The notes: generated by a model from the sequence alone, not told the origin. 64,000 nt of DNA from Doris montereyensis (GCA_037039925.1 JAXRKP010000203.1:228501-292500), one strand, 5' to 3'; positions 20,901 through 31,799 are shown, counted from the stretch's first letter. Made by a program: numbers and translations.

Positions 20901-23900
20901 TTGTGATTGAACAGCTTTTTATCTCCCTTCATTAAAATGGAACGTCATCAAACACTATCTTAATGTTTTGTTTCAGATCTTTCATATTTCAGCATTTTCT
21001 ACAGTCACTGCCCCATTTCAAATGTTTTTTAAAGAAAAAAAGATGGATTTATAGTCTGTATTTCCACACAGGTGCAGGCTTACTGACTGTATATCATTTA
21101 TCCGTCAGCAGACCATTTCATTCAAAATCCTTCTCAACTACCGGGAGAGCATACAGTACACAAGCCTGTTAAGCTTTTCGTATTAACACTCTTTCTCTAC
21201 CTATACCTGGGAACTCATTCACAATTCAGTCCAGTGAGGAAAGTAGAGTGAAGTACCTTTCCTGAGAGTACAACGTTGTGAACCCCCCCCCCCCCGATGA
21301 CAAGCTCACAACAAAACAGTTCAGCTACATGGCCTTTTACCTATCTTAGACCACAATTTTCGACCACTTCGGCATTTCCAACCTAATTATGACAAATCTG
21401 ACAAATTTCTGACTTTGCGACCTTGAATATGAGTAAGCAAGCAAAGACATGAATAAGCAGCAGTTACTTGCCCTGCATCACTGGAGATCTCTGTCTTTGG
21501 TTCGTTGTAAAGTTGTACGTGTTTCCGTAGGCAACAGTGACATTGTACACACAGTCAAGTGATTCCTTAAGTTGCTCCACACAAATCTGTAAGGCCTTTG
21601 TCCTTGGAAACAAAACTTCTTGAAGAGGTTCACGGCCTGCAAGAAAAAAAAAAACCCATCAAAAAATTCCACATGCAACTCGTTAGCCAATCACACAGCT
21701 GCCAACCTTTATAAATCGAAAAAGACTGCTATAAATCGAAAAACATACTCTGCTATAAATCGAAAAACAGACTGCTATAAATCGAAAAATAGACTGCTAT
21801 AAATCGAAAAACAGACTGCTATAAATCGAAAAACACTGCTATAAATTGAAAAACAGACTGCTATAAATCGAAAAGCAGACTGCTATAAATTAAAAAAAAC
21901 AGACTCGCTATAAATAAAAAAACAGACTCTGCTATAAATCGAAAAACAGGCTCTGCTATAAATCGAAAAACAGACTGTTCAAGCAAACTAATTCTGACTT
22001 GCACGATGGCCCGTAATATTGATAATTTAACTTGAATTATCTTATAAGGCAAATAACAAAAGTCAAAAGTGCAACCGACTTTTACCTAAATCTCTGAATT
22101 TCTGCCATTAGGTTGGGGTTTCTTAAAAATAATTACAGTTAATCCTGTCATTTACAAACTGTTCAAAGTAAATACAGACTTACAAAATGACATTCTTGTA
22201 AATTCATAGAATTGAGTCATAGCCTGTGTCACAGATAAAGAGAACTCAAACCAAACCAAACCTAAAAGATCATAAGCAACTTATTCAAAAGTCAATGGAA
22301 TTTTGTCATTGACACTTATAAGTGCTGAGCTCAAAAGAGTTTTCACATGAAGTGCTTGTCTTGCAGGGTTAGGGATCTTGAGTTAAAAACCTGTGTGAAT
22401 ATGCAGTTGCTGTCAGTAACCACCCCACCCCTTTTTCACCATTCACTTTTTCCCATTATCTGAATAGTGGAGGACTCGGTAGTCCAGACGCAAGGTGTCA
22501 GCCTCTCAACCAAAATGTAGTGTGTTCGAGCTCCGCCAACTGTTGAAAAATGTTCACAAGTTTTTTGAGCAAAATCTACCCTCTGGTCCCGGTAGGTAGA
22601 TCGACACCTAGTCCCATCGGAGACGGACGATAAAAACGAGGTCCCATGTGAAGATCATAGCACTCTGTGCACGTTAAAGATCCTTTGGCTGTTCACAGGG
22701 CAGTCCAGGTAAAATTTAAAATCCTACCAAAACCCCTGAGATCATCTTTGTTGTGGATGTGGGTAAATCAAATCAAATCTGAATGGTGAAATGGCGTGGT
22801 ATTGAGTTATCTGTGCAATTTTTTTTTAGAAACAGCAAGCTCGTAAAATGTTTAAAAGCTTAGGTTTTCTCCACACAGAGGCATCAGTGACCTAGTGGCT
22901 AGGTTACCAGACTTGGTATCATGAAGTGCTGGGTTTAAATCCAAGCAAACTAGGTCTGACATTAATTAACACGCATTTTCCCCACTCAACCCAAATGGCT
23001 ACCAACAACAGCTTGGGAGAAAACTCTCCGACACAATTGCATCGTGTCTGGGAGGTGGTTATCATCATCTGCTTCAATTCAAGCTATAAAAACTGGGATA
23101 AACTCTGGTTCTATGGGCCGTAGAGGGCCTTACTCAATCTTCCCAAACATTTCCACTATTGATGGACGTGGGCAAATAAGTTGAACCAAGTTCGCAACAT
23201 GATAAATAAGGCCACTAACAAATCAATAATGCAAAATCCTGCCATTTCAAAATCAGGGGTAAATGATACGGTGCTTGTAGATTAGGAATCAAAGACTGAC
23301 AGGCTGGTCAGAGTCAACCAGAACTTTACTCTTCATCTCAGTTCAATAATATCTAGAATCCTATTAGGAGGCTCGAGAGTCCAGATGCGAGGTGTCTGTC
23401 TCTCAACCAAAAGGTCATGGGTTCAAGTCCTGGCAGGTTGAAAAGCTTTCTCAAGAGGTTGTTGTGTGTGCACATCACAACACTCTGTGCACGTTGGAGA
23501 TCCCATGGCTGCTAACAGGGCAGTCCCAGCAAAATAAAAAATCCTACAAAAACCCCTGAGACCACCTCAGTTGTGGATGTGGGTAAAATCAAATCTAACC
23601 GAATCATAAAATCTTGCAAATGAAACTATGGCTAGATGGATATTCCTTGCCTGACTAGTATTAGTAAACAAGAAAAGGAAGCATCTGTATTTTGACCACA
23701 TTGGTTCTATGGAAATTTGCCCTATCCACCATATGTGGAATCCCAAGGTAAATCAAGAGGAAGAAAACACAAGTTGCTGATACAAGTCACTAAGAACATT
23801 GTTATATTTGTAATAAAAGTAAAATGAAATGACTCTGTTCACAAATATCAAAGCTAAAAACCATAAAACAGTTTTACAAAGCTTTAAACAAGATACCTTG

Positions 23901-26900
23901 ACTTTGGGCAAAGTCTTTGCTGGCTTGGATAGAACGTGGCAGATCTGGGTTATACCTGGTACCCTCGGGAAAAATCACAAGCCACATCTGCACAAAGGAG
24001 AAGACAACTTATTAAAAATAAAGCATTTCCATCTACAATAATCACACCTAATTGATAGAGATTGATACATAGATAGATAGATAAATAGACAGATAGAAAG
24101 ATATGTGCGGTAGACAAATGTTTAGACCGATGGTTAGATATATTTGTATTGCTTTACTTGAAGGCAATGCTCATCGTTATGCCGAATTTGTTTCATCCAT
24201 GAGTACACCTGTACTAGCTTTTATGGCTGCGTACAATTACTACCTTTAAAAAAAAAATCAACATGTTATGTCACTATGACCATATCAAATTTCTCTTTTC
24301 AGAGACGAATAAGTAATTCTGATTCTGACTCTAGAAGAATGGAGTATCTACTAGATTTTTAATTAGTCGTGTTACTACAGCTTTCAACGCTTTTAAACTA
24401 AGCAATAAACATTTCCTTTCCAATTGCTATGAGACAATATTCATGGTTTGATATCAAATGGGAATTTGTATCACATATTTAAGAAAAAGAAAGAAAAGCA
24501 TTGTCAAAAAGATGAAAAAAGCACCCCTCCCCCAACAAACAAATCAACAACAAATCCTTGGCAAATCCAAAGGTAAACAGAGACAGGTGACAGCAAAGCA
24601 AAGATCAAAATATTTAAAATAAATGGATAATATTCAAAATAAACGGATATTCAAAATAAACGGATAAGATTCAAAGTAACGGATAAGACTAAATTTTTCA
24701 TTATTAAAAAATTCATAAATTTTAATATGGCAAACCCACAAGATGAAACACATGGCAGGAAATATAAACTATCATATTGAAGAACTTCATTACCTTGTCC
24801 ATTATCCCTACAATTAAATGGAATTAAAGGGTAAAGTTCATTGAAGGCCATTGCAGTCAAGGGTTAAAGCTTATCCAGAATTCTATAGAGTGAAGCAGAA
24901 CAGGCGATTCTTCATATCTCCTATACATGTATTACATGTACGTTACATATGGAACAAAAGTGTTTGAATTTTGAGATTTTAAAGAATTTGATTTATCCAC
25001 ATCCACCACAAAGGTAATCTCTGGGATTTTGGTAGGATTGTTGAACTTTGCCGGGACTGCCTGTAAACAGCCAAGGGATCATCAACATGCAAGCGTTTGT
25101 GATCTTCACAAGGGACCTCCTTTGTATCGTCCATCTCCGATGGGACTAGGTGTCATCCACCTATTTGGACCAGGGAGTGGGTTTTACTTGGAAAAACAAT
25201 CTGCACGAATCTACCTTTTGGTTAGAGACCAACACCTTGCCTCTGGACCACAAGTACCCCTTGAGCAACAGTTTTATAATGTGAGCAACAGTTTATAATG
25301 TTAGCAAGTGTATAATGTAAACAACAGTGTATAATGTAAACAACAGTGTATAATGTAAACAACAGTGTATAATATAAACAACAGTGTATAATGTAAACAA
25401 CAGTGTATAATGTAAACAACAGTGTATAATGTAAACAACAGTGTATAATGTAAACAACAGTGTATAATATAAACAACAGTGTATAATGTAAACAACAGTG
25501 TATAATGTAAACAACAGTGTATAATGTAAACAACAGTGTATAATATAAACAACAATGGAACATAATGTAAACAACAGTTTGTAATGTGAACAACAGTGTA
25601 TAATGTAAACAACAGTTTGTAATGTGAACAACAGTGGATAATGTGAACAGTTTGTAATGTAAACAACAGTGTATAATGTAAACAACAGTGTATAATGTAA
25701 ACAACAGTGTATAATGTAAACAACAGTGTATAATGTAAACAACAGTTTATAATGTGAACAACAGTGTATAATGTAAACAACAGTTTGTAATGTGAACAAC
25801 AGTTGTAATATAAACAACAGTTTATAATGTAAACAGTGTATAATGTAAACAACAGTGTATAATGTAAACAACAGTGTATAATGTAAACAACAGTGTATAA
25901 TGTAAACAACAGTTATAATGTGAACAACAGTGTATAATGTAAACAACAGTTTATAATGTAAACAACAGTGTATAATGTAAACAACAGTGTATAATATAAA
26001 CAACAGTGTATAATGTAAACAACAGTTTGTAATGTAAACAACAGTGTATAATATAAACAACAGTGTAAACAAATGTTAACAACAGTGTATAATGTAAACA
26101 ACAGTGTATAATGTAAACAGTTTATAATGTAAACAACAGTGTATAATGTAAACAACAGTTTATAATGTGAACAACAGTGTATAATGTAAACAACAGTTTG
26201 TAATGTAAACAACAGTGTATAATGTAAACAACAGTGTATAATGTAAACAACAGTGTATAATGTAAACAACAGTGTATAATGTAAACAACAGTGTATAATG
26301 TAAACAACAGTGTATATATAAACAACAGTGTATAATGTAAACAACAGTGTGTATAATGTAAACAACAGTGTATAATGTAAACAACAGTGTATAATATAAA
26401 CAACAGTGTATAATGTAAACAACAGTGTATAATGTAAACAACAGTGTATAATGTAAACAACAGTTTGTATAATATAAAAACAGGGTATAATGTAAACAAC
26501 AGTTTGTAATGTGAACAACAGTGTATAATGTAAACAACAGTGTATAATGTAAACAACAGTGTATAATGTAAACAACAGTTTATAATGTAAACAACAGTGT
26601 ATAATGTAAACAACAGTGTATAATGTATAATGTAAACAACAGTTTATAATGTGAACAACAGTGTATAATGTAAACAACAGTGTATAATGTGAACAACAGT
26701 GTATAATGTAAAACAGTGTATAATGTAAACAACAGTGTATAATGTAAACAACAGTGTATAATGTGAACAACAGTTTATAATGTGAACAACAGTTTGTAAT
26801 GTAACAACAGTGTATAATGTAAACAACAGTGTATAATGTAAACAACAGTGTATAATGTAAACAACAGTTTGTTTGTAATGTGAACAACAGTGTATAATGT

Positions 26901-29900
26901 AAAAACAGTTTATAATGTGAACAACAGTGTATAATGTAAACAACAGTGTATAATGTGAACAACAGTTTGTAATGTAACCAACAGTGTATAATGTAAACAA
27001 CAGTTTATAATGTGAACAACAGTGTATAATGTAAACAACAGTTTGTAATGTGAACAACAATGTATAATGTGAACAACAGTGTATAATGTAACAACAGTGT
27101 ATAATGTAAACAACAGTGTATAATGTGAACAACAGTTTGTAATGTAAACAACAGTGTATAATGTAAACAACAGTGTATAATGTAAACAACAGTTTGTAAT
27201 GTGAACAACAGTTTATAATGTAAACAACAGTGTATAATGTAAACAACAGTTTGTAAACAGTGTATAATCTGTAAACAACAGTGTATAATACAAACAACAG
27301 TTTATAATGTAAACAACAGTTTGTAATGCAATGTAAACAACAGTGTATAATGTAAACAACAGTTTGTAATGTAAACAAGTGTATAATGTAAACAACAGTT
27401 TGTAATGTGAACAACAGTGTATAATGTAAACAACAGTGCAATGTAATATGAACAAAGTGTATAGTAACGAACAACAGTTTGTAATGTGAACAACAGTTTG
27501 TAATGTGAACAACAGTGTGTAATGTGAACAGCAGTTTGTAATGTGAACTACAGTTTGTAATGTGAACTGCGTGTATAATGTGAACAATAATGCTATTCAA
27601 ACCCATCCATATCGTTTGATATTCTGTCTCACAATTGCATGCCTTTTGACCCATACTGCCTTGAAAAGAGATACAACAAAAGTAATCACTTACTGCTTTC
27701 TGTCTTTCATATCCCTTTCCAGTTGCCTCTCAGCTTTGTCTTTTTACGGAACTTGCCAGCACGCTTGATAAATAATGATCCATGCTGAAAAGTAATTTTA
27801 GATAAATCATGTGTCTAGTTTATCACTTTAAGAGGGTAGAAGTATGCATATGAAAATTCACGATAGGGAACATACTGTAAATTTCATACATAAAAAATAA
27901 TTTATCTTAGATCAGTCTTTGTGGTACTACTGAAAACATATAAAGCATCTTGTCTTCATTAAAAACAACTATCTTTCAGTTACATCAGTTATGATGTCAC
28001 TGATCTGTAGACTACAACTAGAATGCAGCTTTCTCCTTTAAATTATCTTTTTTTGCATGGAAGCATATATTATTGTTATGATTTGCAGAAGAAAGAAGGA
28101 TCAAGTTTTATGTCAAAATATTCCAGAAAAAAAGTTGCCTGTAGTATAAATTGACACAAGAGTATGTGTACGTAATAATTAATGCTGGCAACATAGAACT
28201 GATGGGTTATAGGAACTGCACACAGGGTCACTCCAGTCTTGTGCTGTCAATATCATGCTATGTGCCTGCCGCATAATTCTCCTTACTCTATCCTGATATA
28301 TAACAACCCACACGATAAAAGTTATCATCATCAACTTAGTCTCTTCTTTATTTCATAAAAATATTCAAACTTTCTACAATAGTGTCGTAATCATATATAT
28401 ATACAGTACAGCTCGTATTCCTGAAAACGTGTCTGACGAAATCACGGAATGCCCGAATTCATGACAAAGTCCCAACCAAGATCCTTCTTTGTACGTTTAC
28501 GATATTCCACAAATTAATTTTCTGGTCCAAATGAGCTTGAGTAACAACCGACTGTTCTGTAATTTAATAATAGATTGATTGTTTTAATGGCTATAGGCAG
28601 CTATCAACAGTCATTGCTGGCTTTCAAAACATCTATTTTTCTACGACCACATTCACAGCAATAAAGTTTCTTCTAGGGTGTACGACCCATAGAGCCGGAG
28701 TTCATCCAGTGTCAATAGCGTGAAATGGAGCAGGTGATAATAATCATCTCCTAGACAGTATGCTAATCTGACGCAGGTTTTTACTCCCAAGTTAATGCTT
28801 GTACCGATTTGCACCTGGGCTGAGTGGGGAAAATGCGTGTTGTGTCTTTCCCAAGAAACGCAACATTGTACCAGGATTCGAACCCGGCACTTCATGATCT
28901 CCAGTTTGACAGCCCAACCGCTGGACTATAGACACCAATAGAGCTAGAGCGTATCCTGTTATTTGTAGCATGAAGCAAAACAGGTGATAATAATCACCTC
29001 CTGGACAGGACGCTAGTCTGACACAGGTTTTGCTCCCACATTAGTGCCTGTGCCCAATTGCACCTGGGCCGAGTGTGGGGAAAATGAGCGTCATGTGTCT
29101 TTCCTAAGGAACACAACGGCGGAATTAACTTGCTAGGATTTAAACCTTGGACCTCAGATCCCAAGTCTGCGGCCTGACCGCTTGGTCATCAATGCGACTA
29201 GGTTCCACAATAGCTCAAAATGAATGAAAATTATGACACACGTACCATTCCGAGGTAAAATCCATAGAAAGGGAGAAATTTCAAACCATCTTTCAATACA
29301 TAGCGTGTTCTTCCTAGAGCTCCTCTACGATATGAAAGGCTGCTTCCAAGAACCCAGTCAACTGTAAGAAGAAAATTAACGTAATGGATTAATCTATAAC
29401 CCAGTCAACTGTAAGCAGAAATTAACGCAATGGATTAATCTATAACCCAGTTAACTGTAAGTTGAAAATGAACGCAATGGATTAATCTATATACAAACAA
29501 CATATGACTTTTATGGTATTTCAATTTGATTAAAAGGTTATTTTAAATCAGGGTGGTGTTTAGGTAACTATCAACAACCTAAATAAGTGTAGCCATCACA
29601 GGAATAGAAATAGTATAACATAATAACAATATCAAGCAATCAGTCAATTTGATCAAAATGAATGATAAAATAAGCATAATTGAAGGAGTCATTTCAATAG
29701 TGTGCCTTAGTCACAATTACGTCATTTAGAGAAAAATGCCAAAAAACCATGGACTTTGGCACCGTTGGCTTTGGAATTCAAGTTTCAATTGATGATATCA
29801 CTTCCACTTTTCAGGAAGCATGATTTCCTTTTATTCCCTAGGATTATCTCTCTGTCTCGTTTTTCATGAAAATGGACATAGTCACACTATTGAAATGACC

Positions 29901-31081
29901 CCTTCAGTTAATCACTTATGAATAACTTTACTTATAAAAATCCAAAATCATGCTAAAAATACTATTAATAGTAATACTCAGGAAACAATTTCGAGAGTAA
30001 GTCCATGTTTAATATGAATAATAATAATAACAATAATAATAATAAGAAGAAGACGGCAAAGGAGAAGGAGAAAGAGAAGAAGAAGAAGACATCTTTTACC
30101 TGTGCATTGATGATTTGACATGTAAAATACAATTATCTCCATTTTTCTTTTTTCCACTGCATCCAAGTCACCATAAAAAACAATCTGTTAAGCATATAAA
30201 AGTAAATCCCTTTGACCATACGAATGGCAAAAAAATGCGTCTCTAGAACATCTACAATTGTATGAAGAGAAACAAAATGCATGGAAACATTAGGGAGTGC
30301 ATCTTAAAAACAGACAGTGAGGCAAAACGTGCAAAAGGCATGTTGAAAGTAATAAAAAATATGAAATAATATCAAGGCACCGTTGGAACAAAGACAAGAC
30401 AAATACATGTACAAAGGAAGACAAAATTCTTCGGGCATCAACGGAATCAAACCTGCTGCCTCCGCATTGGCACCCATCACCTGGCCATGAAAAGAGAGTG
30501 CACCACTTGCAATCTCAAATGCAAGGACCATGGAAATGTTTTTTGCTGTGAAGTTCTTCGTTAAGCACTAAAAAAAAGCAAAGCAAATTTACAGTATGTT
30601 CTGTCTTTGAAAGAAATATGTAATCTTATTATAATACTAAGACCACTCATCTATTCTAATCCAGCAAAATTTACATTATAAACAGCTTATGAAAAATAAA
30701 ACAAAGTTAAAGAAGAAAAACAATTCCTTTATAAACACACTTATTCATGACTGTATGCTGATATCTAAGGTGCTGAAATGTCTTTTAAAATATTTTTTAA
30801 AATCTGCAAAACTATGAGTTTATACCTTTGAATTTTTTATTTTTAGAGTACAACATTTCAACCTACCTCAATTCCAGACATAATTTCAAGAAGAAGAGAA
30901 GATTTCTGTGGTATGAGGAAAAAGAAAATCATCCCCTTTGGACGTAAATCCAGCGTGGAAGAGGAGCCGACAACACCCTCCATATGCTCCATATTGAAAT
31001 GTATGCCGGGGCAGCCCCTAACATTAAAGTTGCCGGGAAAAGCCATTTCAGGTTTTGCAGTAAGACAATGGCAGTTAACAT
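17709..31081 (-). CDS. AGPAT5: 1-acyl-sn-glycerol-3-phosphate acyltransferase epsilon (8 exons)
   Basis: The product transfers an acyl group from acyl-CoA to lysophosphatidic acid to form phosphatidic acid, in glycerophospholipid synthesis; vertebrate AGPAT5 sits in ER, nuclear-envelope or mitochondrial membranes. Eight exons on the - strand (31081-30867, 30184-30100, 29361-29246, 27784-27694, 23987-23897, 21636-21472, 19774-19651, 17931-17709) align collinearly with vertebrate AGPAT5 as I remember it, for about 365-370 residues in total, the normal length. Visible are an N-terminal membrane segment (LGAAPAYISIWSIWRVLS), catalytic motif NHQCTVD (exons 2-3), GSLFIKR (exon 4), the phosphate-binding FPEGTR (exon 5) and a hydrophobic C-terminus. 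Six of the eight exons are intact and join in phase. Exons 1 and 4 need single-base corrections. The introns are filled with SINEs and tandem arrays. Divergent to CABLES. Confidence 0.88.
17932..19650 (-). other. AGPAT5 intron 7
   Basis: AT-rich, with a poly(T) run at 18543-18558 and one SINE-B copy (separate entry). The short open frames are not supported. Confidence 0.6.
18845..19140 (-). mobile_element. tRNA-derived SINE, family B, copy 1
   Basis: On the - strand the tRNA-like head lies at the high-coordinate end, with a B-box-like GGGTTCGAACCC on the + strand near 19078. The body contains AGGTGTC, the complement of CGTCCATCTCTGATGG, and a 3' end of AATCAAATCAAAT type. Other copies: 22455-22775, 23360-23605 and 24975-25262. 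Confidence 0.75.
19651..19774 (-). CDS. AGPAT5: AGPAT5 exon 7
   Basis: Acceptor CCTTTCAATAG|AT, donor GACAG|GTACGG. Reads FLMGLPKRIHLHVKRIPIKD, then VPHEEHELKEWLYKEYKEKD, matching the IHI-x-R ... DVPEE region of vertebrate AGPAT5. Phase in 2, out 2. Intact. Confidence 0.9.
19995..20648. repeat. ~38-bp tandem array
   Basis: About 17 units of ACTCAGATAAATGGTAGATG plus CAGTCAGGTTATTACCCA with few substitutions (GATAGATG, CAAGTT, ATCACC). It lies in AGPAT5 intron 6. Confidence 0.95.
21472..21636 (-). CDS. AGPAT5: AGPAT5 exon 6, GC donor
   Basis: Acceptor TTTTTCTTGCAG|GC. Reads REPLQEVLFPRTKALQICVE ... CVYNVTVAYGNTYNF ... PVMQ. It corresponds to the VLTPRIKA ... IYDVTVVYEG region of vertebrates. 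The exon ends CAGG|GCAAGTAA: the intron starts with GC, not GT, and the one leftover base plus AT of exon 7 makes a GAT codon, so the phase is exact. Confidence 0.88.
21715..21975. repeat. ~21-bp tandem array
   Basis: About 13 units of CTGCTATAAATCGAAAAACA(GA), starting 80 bases upstream of the AGPAT5 exon 6 acceptor. Open frames on both strands are artefacts. Confidence 0.93.
22455..22775 (+). mobile_element. tRNA-derived SINE, family B, copy 2
   Basis: The head GGAGGACTCGGTAGTCCAGA ... CTCTCAACC ... GTGTTCGAGCTCCG resembles tRNA A and B boxes. The body is CGACACCTAGTCCCATCGG, GCACTCTGTGCACGTTAAAG, ATCCTTTGGCTGTTCACAGG, with a tail of AAATCAAATCAAATC. Confidence 0.82.
22868..23150 (+). mobile_element. 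tRNA-derived SINE, family A, copy 1
   Basis: A-box-like GTGACCTAGTGGCTAGG and B-box-like GGGTTTAAATCCAAG form the head. The body is TGACATTAATTAACACGCAT, TTTCCCCACTCAACCCAAAT, GGGAGGTGGTTATCATCATC, and the 3' end GGTTCTATGGGCC. Reverse copies lie at 28660-28935, 28936-29205, 48040-48305 and (partial) 53170-53345. Confidence 0.8.
23360..23605 (+). mobile_element. tRNA-derived SINE, family B, copy 3
   Basis: The head (GAGGCTCGAGAGTCCAGATG, TCATGGGTTCAAGTCCTGGC) has a good B box. The middle is shortened, then ACTCTGTGCACGTTGGAGAT and the GTGGATGTGGGTAAAATC end. Confidence 0.78.
23690..23775 (-). repeat. ~115-bp dispersed element, partial copy
   Basis: CCCTATCCACCATATGTGGA, then AAGGTAAATCAAGAGGAAG, the reverse of the element core. 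Confidence 0.5.
23897..23987 (-). CDS. AGPAT5: AGPAT5 exon 5 (FPEGTR motif)
   Basis: Acceptor TTTGTGCAG|ATG, donor CAAG|GTATCT. Reads MWLVIFPEGTRYNPDLPRSI, then QASKDFAQSQ. FPEGTR is the conserved acyltransferase motif that binds the glycerol phosphate. Intact, 91 nt. Confidence 0.93.
24040..24650. other. intron sequence with no recognised feature
   Basis: Apart from a short GATA run near 24070-24090 I see nothing here. GATAAGATTCAAA-like short repeats occur at 24625-24690. Confidence 0.4.
24975..25262 (-). mobile_element. tRNA-derived SINE, family B, copy 4
   Basis: Reads in reverse, with the body at the low-coordinate end (CCACATCCACCACAAAGGTA, CTGTAAACAGCCAAGGGATC, ATCGTCCATCTCCGATGGGA) and the head at 25205-25262. 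It directly abuts the 19-bp array. Confidence 0.78.
25265..27590. repeat. 19-bp tandem array (2.3 kb)
   Basis: About 120 units of GTGTATAATGTAAACAACA and variants (TTTGTAATGTGAACAACA). Because 19 is not a multiple of 3 and the - strand unit lacks stops in every frame, long - strand frames up to 349 codons appear in all three frames. They are artefacts. It lies in AGPAT5 intron 4. Confidence 0.98.
27694..27784 (-). CDS. AGPAT5: AGPAT5 exon 4 (frame broken)
   Basis: Acceptor ACTTTTCAG|CATGGA, donor AAAGCA|GTAAGT. Reads HGSLFIKRAGKF, corresponding to GGIYVKR of vertebrates. After the A5 run (about 27745) the given frame stops, while a neighbouring frame continues as DKAERQLERDMKDRK to the donor. 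Length 91 nt, although a multiple of three is needed between exons 3 and 5. A net change of -1 or +2 would fix both frame and phase. Confidence 0.75.
27790..28650 (-). other. intron sequence with no recognised feature
   Basis: AT-rich AGPAT5 intron 3 sequence, with a short TA run at 28394. Nothing recognised. Confidence 0.4.
28660..28935 (-). mobile_element. tRNA-derived SINE, family A, copy 2
   Basis: Reverse orientation: ACCCATAGAGCCGGAGTTCA at the 3' end, GGTGATAATAATCATCTCCT and ACCGATTTGCACCTGGGCTG in the body, and the B box as AGGATTCGAACCCGGC near 28870-28886. Confidence 0.85.
28936..29205 (-). mobile_element. tRNA-derived SINE, family A, copy 3
   Basis: Directly adjacent to copy 2 in the same orientation: GGTGATAATAATCACCTCCT, CCAATTGCACCTGGGCCGAG, AGGATTTAAACCTTGG (B box), CTGACCGCTTGGTCATC (A-box side). 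Copies 2 and 3 form a direct tandem pair 40 bases from AGPAT5 exon 3. Confidence 0.83.
29246..29361 (-). CDS. AGPAT5: AGPAT5 exon 3
   Basis: Acceptor TTCTTCTTACAG|TT, donor GGAATG|GTACGT. Reads (V)DWVLGSSLSYRRGALGRTRY, then VLKDGLKFLPFYGFYLGM. It carries the Asp of NHx4D and the conserved RYVLK-GLK-LP-YG stretch. Intact, 116 nt. Confidence 0.93.
29350..29495. repeat. ~46-bp repeat, 3 units, overlapping an exon edge
   Basis: AACCCAGTCAACTGTAAG followed by AAATTAACGCAATGGATTA is present three times. The first unit contains the exon 3 acceptor itself, so two decoy acceptors (CTTACAG) lie just upstream on the - strand. Confidence 0.8.
30000..30090. repeat. AAT then GAA/AGG purine-rich microsatellite
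   Basis: (AAT)n at about 30015-30042 followed by AAGAAG/GGAGAA repeats to 30090, next to the AGPAT5 exon 2 donor. Confidence 0.85.
30100..30184 (-). CDS. AGPAT5: AGPAT5 exon 2 (NHQ motif)
   Basis: Acceptor GCTTAACAG|ATTGTT, donor CACAG|GTAAAA. Reads IVFYGDLDAVEKRKMEIIVF, then YMSNHQCT, continuing V-D-W in exon 3. N-H-Q-C-T-V-D is the catalytic NHx4D motif. Intact, 85 nt. Confidence 0.93.
30867..31081 (-). CDS. AGPAT5: AGPAT5 exon 1 (start codon; three indels)
   Basis: ATG at 31081-31079 opens MLTAIVLLQNLKWLFP, then ATLMLGAAPAYISIWSIWRV and LSAPLPRWIYVQR. A gapless match to the vertebrate N-terminus then continues in other frames as DDFLF, SSYHRNLLFF and EIMSGIE, up to donor GAG|GTAGGT. Three single-base corrections are needed: one G too many in the G4 run near 30940, one T too few in the T5 run near 30928, and one T too few before GAAATT near 30887. 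The net +1 makes the coding part 216 nt, ending in phase 0 as exon 2 requires. Confidence 0.8.
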
Positions 31082-31224
31082 TGTTTCACTTGCAACTTCT
31101 CAGAGACAATTCTCAAAGAATATATATATATATATCTATTTCAGTGTTTGCAGTTTCTGAACGGAATAACAGGTGCGGACATCTGTTCCTAACTGAAAAA
31201 AAAGGAGGTAAGACAAGAAAATCA

Positions 31225-31795
31225 TTAGCAAATATCTTTATGTGGAGAAAAGGTGTTGGCTATTTCATGTTATTCTTTAGAAGGCAAAAGTCTATTTGTC
31301 TCTCTACATTTGGAGAAGTTGTCGTCTCTCCTTCTTTATATATTACTCAAATACTCCACCTGATGTTCCTAAATTGTCGCCTACTCTAGCGTTTAAATCT
31401 CTTAAAACCATTAGTTCCTTTGTGGTGTCTTCATTTATTTTTGTCCATAAGCTATTAATAATTTACCTCTAATGAGATAGATTGATCCGTAAAAGGAAAT
31501 AACCATGCAATAGCAATCGTCAGAGGCAACGCCGCCAGTGTTCTTTTCTTGTGCCACCAATACCATGAGCTTATAAATTTCCAACTTTTAAAAGGACCTC
31601 TTCATGACATGCCATTTATGAATAGACAGCTTCTGTTCTAGCTCTATCCTTTACATCTTTCTCATGAGAAGAGTATGATTTGGTCCTACATTTTCTATTT
31701 CTTGTCCAGTTTTCTTTGTTTCCTGATAGCCATTATGTCTACTTTGATCTCTCAAATTCTTCAGCTAGTTCTGGTCCTGAGCATGTTTTTAAAAA
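31225..31795 (-). mobile_element. diverged RTE-type LINE fragment
   Basis: Matches 34670-35150 in the same (-) orientation: CTACTCTAGCGTTTAAATCT, CATAAGCTATTAATAATTTA, TATTTCTTGTCCAGTTTTC, and CTCAAATTCTTCAGCTAG. No open frame remains. It lies directly upstream of AGPAT5 exon 1. Confidence 0.7.
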
Positions 31796-31799
31796 TTAT

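Noticed and set aside
25913..26962. Long Tyr/His/Leu-rich frames on the - strand
   Set aside because: They come from the 19-bp array, whose - strand unit has no stop in any frame.
30304..30531. 75-codon - strand frame with a GGTTTGATTCC word like a tRNA B box
   Set aside because: A matching A box and further copies were not found, and the frame matches nothing recognised; too weak to call a SINE or gene.
30913..31389. 158-codon + strand frame
   Set aside because: It is antisense to AGPAT5 exon 1 and then runs into an RTE fragment; no homology of its own.
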